DNA from: Agrobacterium cavarae
Lineage (GTDB): Bacteria > Pseudomonadota > Alphaproteobacteria > Rhizobiales > Rhizobiaceae
Direction of reading: 5' to 3'
DNA: 64,000 nucleotides
Assembly: GCF_004310285.1 (NCBI RefSeq)
Contig: NZ_SISF01000026.1
Coordinates: 1-64,000, forward strand
A program made the translations under genes and the position numbers. Below are positions 52,431-61,188 of this stretch, one piece after another (within the stretch, counting starts at the first letter, position 1; the number at the start of each line of letters is the position of its first letter). The notes below the pieces were generated by a model that ran no database searches, was not told the origin of the DNA, and was given only the letters and a program-made list of their open reading frames with translations.

Positions 52431-52640
52431 TTAGATATGGTTTATGTTGGTTGTTGTGGTCAAGTTCCTGCGTTTTCCCTTCGCCGTTTTGGGCTCGTAG
52501 GGCAAGCCGTTTTTGATGCGAAAGCTATCATTGCCGGTCTCGAGGATATGACAATGATGAGTGAACCGGTCGAGGAGTGCGGTGGTCATGTTGGCATCCC
52601 CGTAGACGCTAGCCCATTCGCTGAAGGTCAGGTTGGTGGC
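52431..52640 (-). pseudogene. istB: IS21-family istB remnant (C-terminal fragment)
   Basis: On the minus strand this stretch encodes the last ~69 residues of an IS21-family IstB helper ATPase: [41 protein letters not shown] and [11 protein letters not shown], ending in a stop. The N-terminal ~170 residues, including Walker motifs, are absent; similarity stops abruptly at about 52640. The bases beyond its stop (about 52385-52430, GACCCGGTATTTCCACCGAG) probably include the end of the former element. No istA is present. This marks a past insertion at the junction between recombinases and the peptide-uptake region. Confidence 0.85.
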
Positions 52641-52735
52641 GCGAGCTGCGTAAGAGGAAACGGCGCTTGCCAGTCTTGGCCGCAGCCCTTTAACGTTACG
52701 GTGCCACTATCGGTGATCTTCCAACCGCATGAATT

Positions 52736-52748
52736 GTATACTCTGTAG
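52736..52748 (+). promoter_or_regulatory. Shared XRE-operator-like sequence, copy 1
   Basis: GTATACTCTGTAG lies immediately before the ATG of the XRE gene. The same 13 bases occur before the second XRE gene (60909-60921). TATACT at 52737-52742 fits a -10 box; a transcript would then begin at or next to the A of ATG 52749, giving a leaderless mRNA. Confidence 0.55.
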
Positions 52749-53015
52749 ATGAATGCGCTGCAATGCGCATCAATCTCGGAGATGAACATTAGAGAAATTT
52801 TTGCCGCCAATCTCCGAAAGACGCGGCAGGCCGCTGGCCTTTCCCAGGAAGATCTCGCACTGAGAGCGGGCATCCACCGAACCTATGTGAGTTCGTTGGA
52901 ACGCTGCCAGTACAGCGCTTCCCTCGACACGATCGAAACGATCGCGAACATTCTTCAAATTGAGGTAGCTGAGTTGTTGCGCGATCCCAGAAAGAGCGGA
53001 AGCTCCAGCGAATAA
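52749..53015 (+). CDS. Small XRE-family regulator resembling restriction-modification C proteins
   Basis: An 88-residue single-domain HTH protein: IFAANLRKTRQAAGLSQEDLALRAGIHRTYVSSLERCQYSASLDTIETIANIL. The block LSQEDLALRAGIHRTYVSSLER and overall length match controller (C) proteins of restriction-modification systems, though orphan members are common. No endonuclease or methyltransferase gene is seen nearby. ATG at 52749 directly follows the operator-like site; ATG at 52782 is an alternative internal start that keeps the whole HTH. Convergent with pepT (25-base gap). Confidence 0.85.
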   Translation: MNALQCASISEMNIREIFAANLRKTRQAAGLSQEDLALRAGIHRTYVSSLERCQYSASLDTIETIANILQIEVAELLRDPRKSGSSSE

Positions 53016-53040
53016 CTGCGTTGCGGTAGCTCGAAAAATT

Positions 53041-54309
53041 TCAACCGATCGGCCGCGGACGGTGCTTGAGAAGTCCTCCGCCCATGGCCACCAGTCTACA
53101 AATCTCTGCAGCGACCAGATATGATTTTTCGAATGCCGGAACGGGCAGGAACTCATATCGGGAGTGGAACTTGTAAGCGCCCGTGAAGAAGTTTGGTGTT
53201 GGTATTCCCTTCGCGGAGAGGATCGCACCGTCGGTCCCGCCCCGCATTGGCACCAGTTTCCGCGCTATCTCGAGGTCTTCAAGTGCCTGGAACAAAAGCC
53301 GTTCTGCACGTGGATCCTGCTGCAGTGCGTGGTTCATGTTCTGATAGGTGTCGACAAGGTCGACACGGACCTCACCGGTCGGATATTTCAGCCGTATGGT
53401 CTCGGCGGCATCCAGAATACGCCGTTTTCGATCGTCGAACCGCTCGCGATCGAAGTCGCGGATCAGTATGCTGAGCCGGCCTTCGCTTTCGTCGGTCACG
53501 AGATCTTTGCACCAGAAGAAGCCATCACGACCGTCGGTGCATTCGGGCGTGTCATTTCGATCGAACTGATCGATGAAATCCATTGCCATCATCAGCGGAT
53601 TGACCATCACGCCTCTTGCTGACATCGGGTGAGCGCTGACGCCGCGAAAGGTGATCTTGCCGGAGGCAGCGTTGAAGTTCTCGATCATGACCTCGCCGAG
53701 TTCGCAGCAGTCGATCGTATAGGCGAAATCGCAGGGAAACCGTTCGAGATCCAGCACCCTAGATCCTCGAAGGCCGATTTCCTCGTCAGGGACGAAAGCG
53801 ACGACGATGTCGCCGTGATCCTCCTCACCACTCGATCTCGCAAGAAGCGTCATGATGACGGCAATCGCCGCCTTATTGTCGGCTCCGAGCACGCTCGTAC
53901 CATCCCCGACAATGATGTCTTCCCCTTTCCATCTGATCAGTTCGGGATGTTCATCTGTCCGCAGCCAGATGTCGTGCTCGGCATTCAAGCACAGGTCTTG
54001 GCCCTCATACCGCAGGATTTGAGGATGAACCGTCGGCGAAAGCCCAACGTCGACGGTATCGAGATGGGCAATGAAGCCGACACGCGGAGCCGCTGTCTTG
54101 CCGCGCTTGACGCCTGTCACAATTGCCTGATCGTCGACTACGACGTCTTCGACGCCAAGTGCCAGTAACTCCTCAGCAAGAAGGCGAGCGAGTTTCAATT
54201 GCCCGGTCGAAGATGGAAGGGGCACTTCCGCCGCATCACTTTGGCTTTCGATCGCCGCATAACGGAAAAAACGCTCGATCAACTCGCTTTTGGCGTCACT
54301 CTGAATCAT
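53041..54309 (-). CDS. pepT: Peptidase T (tripeptide aminopeptidase)
   Basis: A 422-residue M20-family metallopeptidase. Metal ligands are visible in GFIAHLDTVD (His, Asp), GADNKAAIAVIM (bridging Asp), FVPDEEIGLRGS (catalytic Glu-Glu), and HSRYEFLPV near the C-terminus; GKITFRGVSAHPMSARG is the dimerisation-domain block. It removes N-terminal residues from tripeptides in the cytoplasm. ATG at 54309, preceded by GGAG, is chosen; the longer frame overlaps the CapA-like gene. As last gene of the peptide-uptake operon it would digest the imported peptides. Confidence 0.92.
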   Translation of the reverse strand: MIQSDAKSELIERFFRYAAIESQSDAAEVPLPSSTGQLKLARLLAEELLALGVEDVVVDDQAIVTGVKRGKTAAPRVGFIAHLDTVDVGLSPTVHPQILRYEGQDLCLNAEHDIWLRTDEHPELIRWKGEDIIVGDGTSVLGADNKAAIAVIMTLLARSSGEEDHGDIVVAFVPDEEIGLRGSRVLDLERFPCDFAYTIDCCELGEVMIENFNAASGKITFRGVSAHPMSARGVMVNPLMMAMDFIDQFDRNDTPECTDGRDGFFWCKDLVTDESEGRLSILIRDFDRERFDDRKRRILDAAETIRLKYPTGEVRVDLVDTYQNMNHALQQDPRAERLLFQALEDLEIARKLVPMRGGTDGAILSAKGIPTPNFFTGAYKFHSRYEFLPVPAFEKSYLVAAEICRLVAMGGGLLKHRPRPIG

Positions 54310-54382
54310 TTGATCTCCGTGTCTGTGAAGGGTCTTCGCGCCGTCCCATTCTTTGGGCCATTCTTCCTCGGCAAAGCAGACA

Positions 54383-55618
54383 TTATTCGAGCCGAAGAAT
54401 ACCAACGTCATCGCAGATGCGGATGTTAGAGCCCAGTTTCCGCGATTGATCGGCAAACCGCTGCAAGATGCGGTGAGCAGCAGCGCCTGTCACCAGCTCC
54501 GGCACAATGCGACGTTCGAGCTTGCCGTCCCTCAACGCTTCCTCGCCCCCAATAATGACCGGAAAGAACCTCACCCCTTTCAGGCAATTGTCTTCGCCGA
54601 AGGTGCATACGGGTATAACGCTTTCCCACACTTCGGGTGCCGTCCAAAGCGACTTCTCCGATTTGACATGAAAAATGAAGTTTCCTAGGCTGTAGAAGAT
54701 CGGCCGACCCCGATAAAGCTCAACCGGCTGCAGGACAGGGGCACCGTGGCTGACGAACATGCTTGCGCCAGCGTCGATGCAGCGCTTGGCGACGGCGCTG
54801 ACCCAACCCGGCATCTGATACCAGTCCGACGCCCAGTGATGGTGATGCAGATAGGCGACGACGAGCCGGCCCTCGTCCGCGGATGTGGTAATCGCTTCGA
54901 GATTTCTCCTCAAATCCTCCTCGTCGATCTTCACGCTGCGGCCAAAGCGATCGGAGCGTTTGAAGATCGCGCGCGCTATTCCGATCTCGTCGTCAGCGAT
55001 AAAAGGAGGATCGTCGGGCTGGCTATCGTTGGTGAGATCGATGCGGGTGTAGCCGATCCGGGTTTGCATCTCGCGAAGACTCTCGAATGCCGGCTCGTCG
55101 ACCTCCAGGACCTGGGTCAGTCGGAGACGGTTCACGCCCGGGCGCGCGGGACGCCCGCTGCCCGCATTCGCCGCATACATGAAGTCGGGTCCAGGTCCAC
55201 CATCCATTGCGACGATCGATACGGGTCGGCCCGCCACTTCTCCGAGGCCGGCCGTGCCAGCATCAGCCTCGTCTCTGCCGATACCTGAATGGAGGAAGCC
55301 CCTCCCCTCCACCTCCTCCAATGTCGATAGCACCCCGGATGGACCGAGATCGAAGGCGTGGTTGTTGGAAAGGGCAACCGCCTGAAAGCCGATGTCTTTC
55401 AGCGCGTCCAGCACGATCGGTTCGCTGCTTCCGTAGAACGAACCCTTCAGAGGCCATCCACCGTTGCGGCCCAGGATCGTTCCCTCGAAATTGGTGAAGG
55501 ACAGATCCGCCGATCGCAGGATCGACTTCACCTGTTCAAAACCGGGAGCACTGACGTCGCGCGTGTCGCGCTTGATGAGTGATTGACCTGTTAAAGCCAA
55601 TGTAAAATTTGAGGACAT
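54383..55618 (-). CDS. CapA-family (poly-gamma-glutamate synthesis-type) metallophosphatase-like protein
   Basis: A 411-residue CapA/PgsA-family protein with ADLSFTNFEGTIL, VALSNNHAFDLGPSGVLSTLE (the N-N-H-x-x-D metal motif), VVAYLHHHHWASDWYQMPG, and MFVSHGAPVLQPVELYRGRPIFYSLGNFIF. No signal peptide or membrane segment, so it is cytoplasmic, unlike the B. subtilis capsule protein. CapA-type proteins in peptide operons probably hydrolyse or modify gamma-linked peptides or phosphoesters; the exact reaction is unknown. ATG at 55618 chosen for GAGG upstream. Confidence 0.82.
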   Translation of the reverse strand: MSSNFTLALTGQSLIKRDTRDVSAPGFEQVKSILRSADLSFTNFEGTILGRNGGWPLKGSFYGSSEPIVLDALKDIGFQAVALSNNHAFDLGPSGVLSTLEEVEGRGFLHSGIGRDEADAGTAGLGEVAGRPVSIVAMDGGPGPDFMYAANAGSGRPARPGVNRLRLTQVLEVDEPAFESLREMQTRIGYTRIDLTNDSQPDDPPFIADDEIGIARAIFKRSDRFGRSVKIDEEDLRRNLEAITTSADEGRLVVAYLHHHHWASDWYQMPGWVSAVAKRCIDAGASMFVSHGAPVLQPVELYRGRPIFYSLGNFIFHVKSEKSLWTAPEVWESVIPVCTFGEDNCLKGVRFFPVIIGGEEALRDGKLERRIVPELVTGAAAHRILQRFADQSRKLGSNIRICDDVGILRLE

Positions 55619-55707
55619 AGGACACCTCGCCCGGCGGTGACGCCGGAGCACTTGCGGGTTGGAAATGTGGACGGGGCGGCCCTTGCAGGATGGGCCGGCC
55701 TATCAAT

Positions 55708-57357
55708 TCAGTGGATGAAGTGGCGCGGCCGGGCTTCGATAAGGCTGCGCGTATAGGGGTGTTGCGAGTGCATGAAGATGAAGTCCGAGGAGCCGGAATC
55801 GACCATCTGCCCGTCCTTCAGGACATAGACAAAGCTGCAGAGGTCCTGCACGACGGCCAGATCGTGCGAGATGAACATCATGGTGACATGCTGCTCCGCG
55901 ACGACTTCCTTCAACAGATGGATGACTTCCGCCTGTACGGAGACGTCAAGAGCTGAGGTCGGCTCGTCCGCAACGACGATCTCCGGTTTGGCGAGAAGCG
56001 CGCGAGCGATGGCTACCCGCTGCTTCTGGCCGCCGGATAGTTGGTGCGGGTAACGCCCCAACAGGCCCCGCGTCAGCCCGACGCGGTCCATCATGGCTCC
56101 GACATCGTCCCGTTCTCCCCTCACCGCCCGCCCTCCATAGCGGGCGCTTTCAAGCAGGGTTTTCTCAATGGTCATGCGGGGATTGAGCGATACCGCCGGA
56201 TCCTGAAAGATCATTTGGACACGTCCGAGCAGACCGCTCCTAGCGCCCGATCGTGAGGCGTCGAACGCATCTTCCCCGATCCTGAATTCGCCGGCGCTGG
56301 CGCGATCCAGCCCCGCGAGCAGCCTCCCGAGGGTGGACTTTCCGCTTCCACTCTCTCCGACCACGCCTGTGATCGCACCCCTTTCCAACCGGACGGATAT
56401 ATCGCGAAGCGCGCATTTTCCCTGGGATTTGCCGATAAAGAACAGCGGACCGCGTGACGGAAAGGTCTTTGCGATCCCCTCTCCGGCAATGGTCGTCTCC
56501 GGGTCCATCGATCTATTCGAGCAGGAAGCCACGTCAGCAGAACCGGATATTCGCAACTTCGGGACGGCGGCCAGCAGTTTGCGGGTGTAGTCGCTCTGCG
56601 GTCGCTCGAGCACTTCCGATACCACATTCTGCTCGGCGACCTGGCCGTGCCGCATGACCACGACCCTGTCGGCGATCTGGGCGATGACGCCCATGTCATG
56701 AGTGACGAGGATGATGGAAATGCCTGTTTCATCCACGAGTTTGCGCAGCAGCTCGAGGATCTGTTTCTGGACAGTGGCGTCGAGTGCCGAGGTCGGTTCA
56801 TCCGCAATGATGATGTCCGGCGATCCGGCGAGCGCGATAGCGATAACGACCCTCTGGCGCTGGCCGCCGGAAAATTGATGCGGGTAGTCCCGAAGCCTCC
56901 CTGCCGGATCGTCGATTCCGACACGCTCCAGAAGTTCGATAGCGCGGTGTTTGACGTCTTTGCGAGGGAGCTTAAGGTGTGCGGCCCTGATCGTTTCCTC
57001 GATCTGCGCGCCGATAGTCATCAAGGGGTCAAGTGAGCTCGTGTGGTCCTGAAAAATCGCCGAGATCCTCCGGCGCCTGATGGCGTCGCGATCCCGACGA
57101 TCAACAAGCTTTAGATCCTCGCCAGCAATCAGGATTGCGCCGCTGGTTCGCTCGAGCTCCGGCGCAAGCAGATCGAGGATGGCGTTTCCAACGGTGGATT
57201 TTCCGGCGCCGGATTCGCCGATGAGACCCACCACCTCACCCCTATCAAGAGAGAATGCGATGTCGTGGAGGATCGGGGTCGTTCCGGAGCTCGTACGATA
57301 GTGAAGAGAGAGGTTCTGCACTTCAAGCAGATGCGTCTTGGATGCTGGATCGGTCAT
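55708..57357 (-). CDS. Fused double ATP-binding subunit of a peptide ABC transporter (DppDF/GsiA type)
   Basis: A 549-residue protein with two complete nucleotide-binding domains. Domain 1: Walker A GESGAGKST near residue 42, signature FSGGQRQRV, Walker B IIIADEPTSALD. Domain 2: Walker A GESGSGKST near residue 334, signature LSGGQKQRV, Walker B IVVADEPTSALD. Each ends with the oligopeptide-transporter C-terminal extension. The fusion replaces separate DppD and DppF. The start overlaps the permease gene end by 4 bases. It energises the peptide import system encoded upstream. Confidence 0.95.
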   Translation of the reverse strand: MTDPASKTHLLEVQNLSLHYRTSSGTTPILHDIAFSLDRGEVVGLIGESGAGKSTVGNAILDLLAPELERTSGAILIAGEDLKLVDRRDRDAIRRRRISAIFQDHTSSLDPLMTIGAQIEETIRAAHLKLPRKDVKHRAIELLERVGIDDPAGRLRDYPHQFSGGQRQRVVIAIALAGSPDIIIADEPTSALDATVQKQILELLRKLVDETGISIILVTHDMGVIAQIADRVVVMRHGQVAEQNVVSEVLERPQSDYTRKLLAAVPKLRISGSADVASCSNRSMDPETTIAGEGIAKTFPSRGPLFFIGKSQGKCALRDISVRLERGAITGVVGESGSGKSTLGRLLAGLDRASAGEFRIGEDAFDASRSGARSGLLGRVQMIFQDPAVSLNPRMTIEKTLLESARYGGRAVRGERDDVGAMMDRVGLTRGLLGRYPHQLSGGQKQRVAIARALLAKPEIVVADEPTSALDVSVQAEVIHLLKEVVAEQHVTMMFISHDLAVVQDLCSFVYVLKDGQMVDSGSSDFIFMHSQHPYTRSLIEARPRHFIH

Positions 57358-58226
57358 AGGGATCGGCTCCGTGGGTCTAGGTGCCGGCGCAGGTCCTCAC
57401 CGACGAAGTTGATGGTGGCGATCAGCCCGAAAAGCGCGAGGCCCGGGAAAAGGCTGATCCAGTATTGACCGGTCAGCAGATACTGAAACCCGCTGGCGAC
57501 AGTCGAGCCGAGTGAAGGCTTATCGATCGGCACGCCGAGGCCAAGGAACGACAACGTCGCCTCGAGTGCGATGGCATGGCCGACCTCGATCGGTATGAGT
57601 GTGACGACAGGCGCAATGCTGTTCGGCAGCACATGCCGGAAGAGGAGCCGATAGGTTGGAAGTCTGAGAAGACGGGCGGCATCGACGTAGGGTTTGTTCC
57701 TCTCACTGAGCGCCACTCCGCGCACGATGCGCGCGTATGCGGCCCACTGTACAATCACCAAAGCGAGAACAATGCGGTCGATGCCCGGCCCGAGCGTCAC
57801 GATGGCGATGAGTGCCACCAGCATCGTCGGCAGGCTCAGTTGCAGATCGACCACGCGCATGATGACCGCATCCACCCACCGCCCGAAGAAGGCGGCGCTT
57901 ACACCCGCAGTCAAACCGATAAGGGCGGCGATGGCGGAGCTGACGACCGATACATGCAGGCTGATGCGCAAGCCGTAGAGGATCGTGCTTGCGATATCGC
58001 GCCCGAGACCATCGGTCCCGAGCCAGTAAACGAAGCCGCCGCTGCCCATTGAGCCGGGCCTGGACGATGCCTCCCAGGCGAAGATCTGCACGGGATCGTA
58101 GGGGTTCTGCGGTGCCAGGACTGGAGCAGCAACGGCTAGCAGAACGTAGGCGCAAAGCAGAAGTTTCGGGAGGTCAACCCATCCAAAGGTGCGATTGCGG
58201 ATTGATCGAAGCGTTTCGGCAATCAT
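57354..58226 (-). CDS. Peptide ABC transporter permease (DppC-type)
   Basis: A 290-residue membrane protein with an N-terminal segment LLLCAYVLLAVAAPVLAPQNPYDP typical of the OppC_N region, then the binding-protein-dependent transport domain with the EAA-like loop ARIVRGVALSERNKPYVDAARLLRLPTYRLLFRHVLPN. ATG at 58226 is preceded by GGGAGG. The second permease subunit of the dipeptide/oligopeptide family. Confidence 0.93.
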   Translation of the reverse strand: MIAETLRSIRNRTFGWVDLPKLLLCAYVLLAVAAPVLAPQNPYDPVQIFAWEASSRPGSMGSGGFVYWLGTDGLGRDIASTILYGLRISLHVSVVSSAIAALIGLTAGVSAAFFGRWVDAVIMRVVDLQLSLPTMLVALIAIVTLGPGIDRIVLALVIVQWAAYARIVRGVALSERNKPYVDAARLLRLPTYRLLFRHVLPNSIAPVVTLIPIEVGHAIALEATLSFLGLGVPIDKPSLGSTVASGFQYLLTGQYWISLFPGLALFGLIATINFVGEDLRRHLDPRSRSL

Positions 58227-58230
58227 CACA

Positions 58231-59223
58231 TCAACCTCCCTGCGAAAGACGCACACGCGGATCGAGCACGGCGTAGAACAGATCGACGAGCGCATTGAGC
58301 GTGACGAAGGCCACCGAGATGAACGTCAGCGTTGCCATTACCACCGGCCGGTCGAGAAGCTGGATCGAGTCGATCAGGAGCTTGCCGACTCCTGGCCAGG
58401 CAAAGATCGTCTCCACCACCACGGCGAAGGCCAGCATACCGCCGAACTGAAGCCCGATCACCGTCACGATCGGCACGCTGATATTCGGCAGGGTATGGCT
58501 GAAAAGGATACGCCGCGGTGATAGACCCTTCGCCCGGCAGAACCGGATGAAATCAAGCCTCTCGACTTCGATTGCTCCTGCCCGCGCGAGGCGTGCGATG
58601 AGTGCCACATTCGGGATCGCCAGTGCCAGTGCCGGAAGGACAAGATGCGCAAGGCCGTCGCTCGTCAAAAAGCTCCACTCCACCCCGAAAAGCGCCGTTG
58701 TCGTCCCGCGCCCTCCCGACGGAAACCAGCCTGACAGGATGGCTCCGCCGAGGATCAGCATCATGCTGAGCCAGAAGGACGGAACGCTGAGCGCGAAGAC
58801 GCTTGCCTTCAGAACGATCCGATCGAGAAATGTTCCCTGCCGCCGACCGGCCAGAAGCCCGACCAGAGTCCCAAGCGTTGCCGCAAGAACCATGGCAAGG
58901 ACTGCCAGCTCAAGCGTCGCTGGCAGTTTGCTCAGCACCAAGGAGAAGGCCGGTAGATGATAGACGTAGGACGTGCCAAAATTACCGGCGAGGACGTTTC
59001 CGGCAAAGAGGAGGTATTGCCGCCAGACTGGCTGATCCAGTCCAAGGGCGATGGTCGCTTGGCGAATGTCCTCCGCAGTCGCCGTTTCGACGTTGACGAT
59101 GTTGAAGACCGGATTGCCGACGCTTTGAATGCCGATAAAGCCGATCAGAGACATGACGAACAACAGGAGGAGGGCTTGTCCCAGCCTTCCGCCAGCGGTG
59201 GTGAGCAGGGTCATGGCGTTCAT
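58231..59223 (-). CDS. Peptide ABC transporter permease (DppB-type)
   Basis: A 330-residue permease with LLLLFVMSLIGFIGIQSVGNPVFNIV at the start, the DppB/OppB-type periplasmic segment, LDRIVLKASVFALSVPSFWLSMMLILGG, and the EAA-like loop ARAGAIEVERLDFIRFCRAKGLSPRRILFSHTLPN. ATG at 59223 overlaps the binding-protein stop (ATGA). Followed by the DppC-type permease after 4 bases. Confidence 0.93.
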   Translation of the reverse strand: MNAMTLLTTAGGRLGQALLLLFVMSLIGFIGIQSVGNPVFNIVNVETATAEDIRQATIALGLDQPVWRQYLLFAGNVLAGNFGTSYVYHLPAFSLVLSKLPATLELAVLAMVLAATLGTLVGLLAGRRQGTFLDRIVLKASVFALSVPSFWLSMMLILGGAILSGWFPSGGRGTTTALFGVEWSFLTSDGLAHLVLPALALAIPNVALIARLARAGAIEVERLDFIRFCRAKGLSPRRILFSHTLPNISVPIVTVIGLQFGGMLAFAVVVETIFAWPGVGKLLIDSIQLLDRPVVMATLTFISVAFVTLNALVDLFYAVLDPRVRLSQGG

Positions 59224-60812
59224 TCCCCCGCAGGTACGGCTTGCATGGCAGTCGTCCACGCACGCGCATGCACGGTGTAGGAGGCAACGTTCCTGCCGTA
59301 ACCTGCGATCAGGTGAAAATGGTACAGCGGCACGATCGGATAGTCCGCCATGACCAACTCCGTCGCAGCTGCCATTGCAGCGTCTCGCTCCGGACCCTCG
59401 TCAATCCCTTGCGCTTTGTCGAGCGCTGCATCGAACGCCGGGTTCCGATAGTGGCCGTAGTTCAGGGAACCTGTCTTGCGCTCGGCATTGGGCGAGGCAA
59501 GAACAGCGCCCAGGCACACAGAGACGGAGTCGCCTGAGCAACCGCCGTACCACACAGGATACTCGCCTGCTGACCGCTTGGTCGCGAACGTCGAAAACGG
59601 AGCGACGACCGGCTGCACACGAACGCCGATCCGAGCCCAGTTCTGGGTGATCGCCTGAAGGGATTCCCCGTCGCCGGGATAGCGGCCTGTCGGTCCCGCG
59701 ACAACGACATTGAAGCCGTCGGCCAGACCCGCCTCGGCCAAAAGCGCCTTGGCCCTTGCGTAGTCGGGCGGCGTGGGTGTCAACTTGGCGGATGTGCCGG
59801 GAAGGCCGTTCGGAAAAAGCTGGGCCGCCGCGGTGCCATAGCCGAGCAGGATTTTGTCGGCCAGAAGCGACCGGTCTGTCGCAATCGCCAGTGCCTCCCG
59901 AACCAGTTTGTTCTTGAACGGGTTGGCGATCGGCTTGCCGGCGCGGTCTGTCACGGTGGGCAACGTGTCCTTGTCGAGATCGAACTGCAAAAAGTTCGAC
60001 CGGGCGGCGGGCGCGCTGGCGACAGAGAGGCCGCGGGTCTTCAACGATTCAACGTCGCGCGCTGGAATGTAGTCGGCGAGGTCGACGTCGCCGGTCGAAA
60101 GCGCCGCGACGCGGGCGGCGGGGCTCTCGATCACCCGGAACTCCACCTGCGACCAGGCAGGCTTTCCACCCCAGTAGCTGTCATTGCGCACGAGCTTCAG
60201 TCGCTCGCCGGACTGCCAGCTGTCGAACTTGTAAGGGCCCGTGCCGTTCGGTGCGGCCGCGCCGCCGTTCAGATCTTCGGTGGAGCGGAACTCCGATGCC
60301 AGATGCGGCATGATGAAGATGGACGACAGCGCCAGCGGTAATGTCGGTGCGTTCGTGTTCGTCTCGATGACGACGGTCAACGGATCCGGGGCGGTGACGG
60401 ACTTGATCGCCTGCGTATAGGACTGGAAGCCCCCGCTCGGCGGCTTGAGGAAGCTGCGTATCCGTTCGAGGGAGTAGATGACATCCTCGGCGGTGAATGG
60501 CGAACCGTCATGGAAATGGACGTTCTCGCGCAGGCTGAACGTCCATTGCGTATCCGAAAGCCGTTTCCACGACACGGCCAGGCCGGGTTTCGGATTGAGT
60601 TTCTCGTCCTGATAAACCAGCCGCTCGTAGATGTGCGATAGCAGCGACGTGTTCTCGTTGAGATCGGCGAATTGAGGATCGAGTGTCATCAGCTTGTAGG
60701 AGGTTGCGACTCGCAATTCCTGTGCGGCGAGCGGCGACGCGAAAAGCGCGGAAACCATAAGGCCGAAGACGGCTGCATAGCGGATCGCTCTGGGATCATT
60801 ATGTAAACTCAT
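59220..60812 (-). CDS. Peptide ABC transporter substrate-binding protein (SBP family 5)
   Basis: A 530-residue exported protein with signal peptide (AAVFGLMVSALFASPLAAQ). Family-5 features: LDPQFADLNENTSLLSHIYERLVYQDEKLNPKPGLAVSWK, TFSLRENVHFHDGSPFTAEDVIYSLERI and NGTGPYKFDSWQSGERLKL. It captures peptides or similar ligands in the periplasm. First gene of the minus-strand operon binding protein-permeases-ATPase-CapA-pepT. The 136-base upstream gap is shared with a divergent XRE regulator gene and carries a perfect palindrome. Confidence 0.93.
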   Translation of the reverse strand: MSLHNDPRAIRYAAVFGLMVSALFASPLAAQELRVATSYKLMTLDPQFADLNENTSLLSHIYERLVYQDEKLNPKPGLAVSWKRLSDTQWTFSLRENVHFHDGSPFTAEDVIYSLERIRSFLKPPSGGFQSYTQAIKSVTAPDPLTVVIETNTNAPTLPLALSSIFIMPHLASEFRSTEDLNGGAAAPNGTGPYKFDSWQSGERLKLVRNDSYWGGKPAWSQVEFRVIESPAARVAALSTGDVDLADYIPARDVESLKTRGLSVASAPAARSNFLQFDLDKDTLPTVTDRAGKPIANPFKNKLVREALAIATDRSLLADKILLGYGTAAAQLFPNGLPGTSAKLTPTPPDYARAKALLAEAGLADGFNVVVAGPTGRYPGDGESLQAITQNWARIGVRVQPVVAPFSTFATKRSAGEYPVWYGGCSGDSVSVCLGAVLASPNAERKTGSLNYGHYRNPAFDAALDKAQGIDEGPERDAAMAAATELVMADYPIVPLYHFHLIAGYGRNVASYTVHARAWTTAMQAVPAGE

Positions 60813-60904
60813 TCTCTTGTTCCCTTCTTTTTTGACAAAGCGGTGCCCTTCGCGAGGAATGCTGTCCCTCCCGCTGATGTCCCGACCCGGGCAACCGCTG
60901 ATTT

Positions 60905-60918
60905 CAGAGTATACTCTG
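60905..60918. promoter_or_regulatory. Perfect 14-bp palindrome, putative XRE operator, copy 2
   Basis: CAGAGTATACTCTG is a perfect palindrome located between the divergent XRE gene and the peptide-transport operon. Its right half continues as GTATACTCTGTAG, shared exactly with the sequence before the first XRE gene. A likely operator for autoregulation and possibly for control of the transport operon. Confidence 0.6.
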
Positions 60919-60954
60919 TAGTGAAATACTATTCATTCCGCAATAACTTTGGAA

Positions 60955-61188
60955 ATGGAAAACCGAGCAAATTTTCGAAGAAATCTGATCGTTAGGAGAA
61001 CCAACCTGGGCTGGTCGCAGGAGGAGCTGGGGGAGCGTGCCAACCTCCATCGGACCGCCGTCAGCAATCTCGAGACCGGCATCTCACAGCCGAGGCTCTA
61101 CACGATCTACGACATCGCCGAAGCGCTCGGCGTCACCGCGATCGACCTCCTGTCCGACCCGCCTCCGTTGGCGAAAGATCGCCGATAG
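60955..61188 (+). CDS. Small XRE-family regulator resembling C proteins (second copy)
   Basis: A 77-residue HTH protein: FRRNLIVRRTNLGWSQEELGERANLHRTAVSNLETGISQPRLYTIYDIAEALGVTAIDLL. It is similar in length and pattern to the XRE protein at 52749 (shared SQE-x-L...HRT-x-VS-x-LE), with the same kind of upstream site. ATG at 60955 is chosen; TTG at 60949 is possible. Divergent from the peptide-transport operon, which it may regulate. Its 3' end overlaps the convergent hypothetical gene by 56 bases. Confidence 0.83.
   Translation: MENRANFRRNLIVRRTNLGWSQEELGERANLHRTAVSNLETGISQPRLYTIYDIAEALGVTAIDLLSDPPPLAKDRR

Noticed and set aside
50581..52640. An intact transposon containing the two recombinases and istB fragment
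   Set aside because: No transposase gene, no matching terminal inverted repeats and only a C-terminal istB piece; the parts look like independent leftovers.
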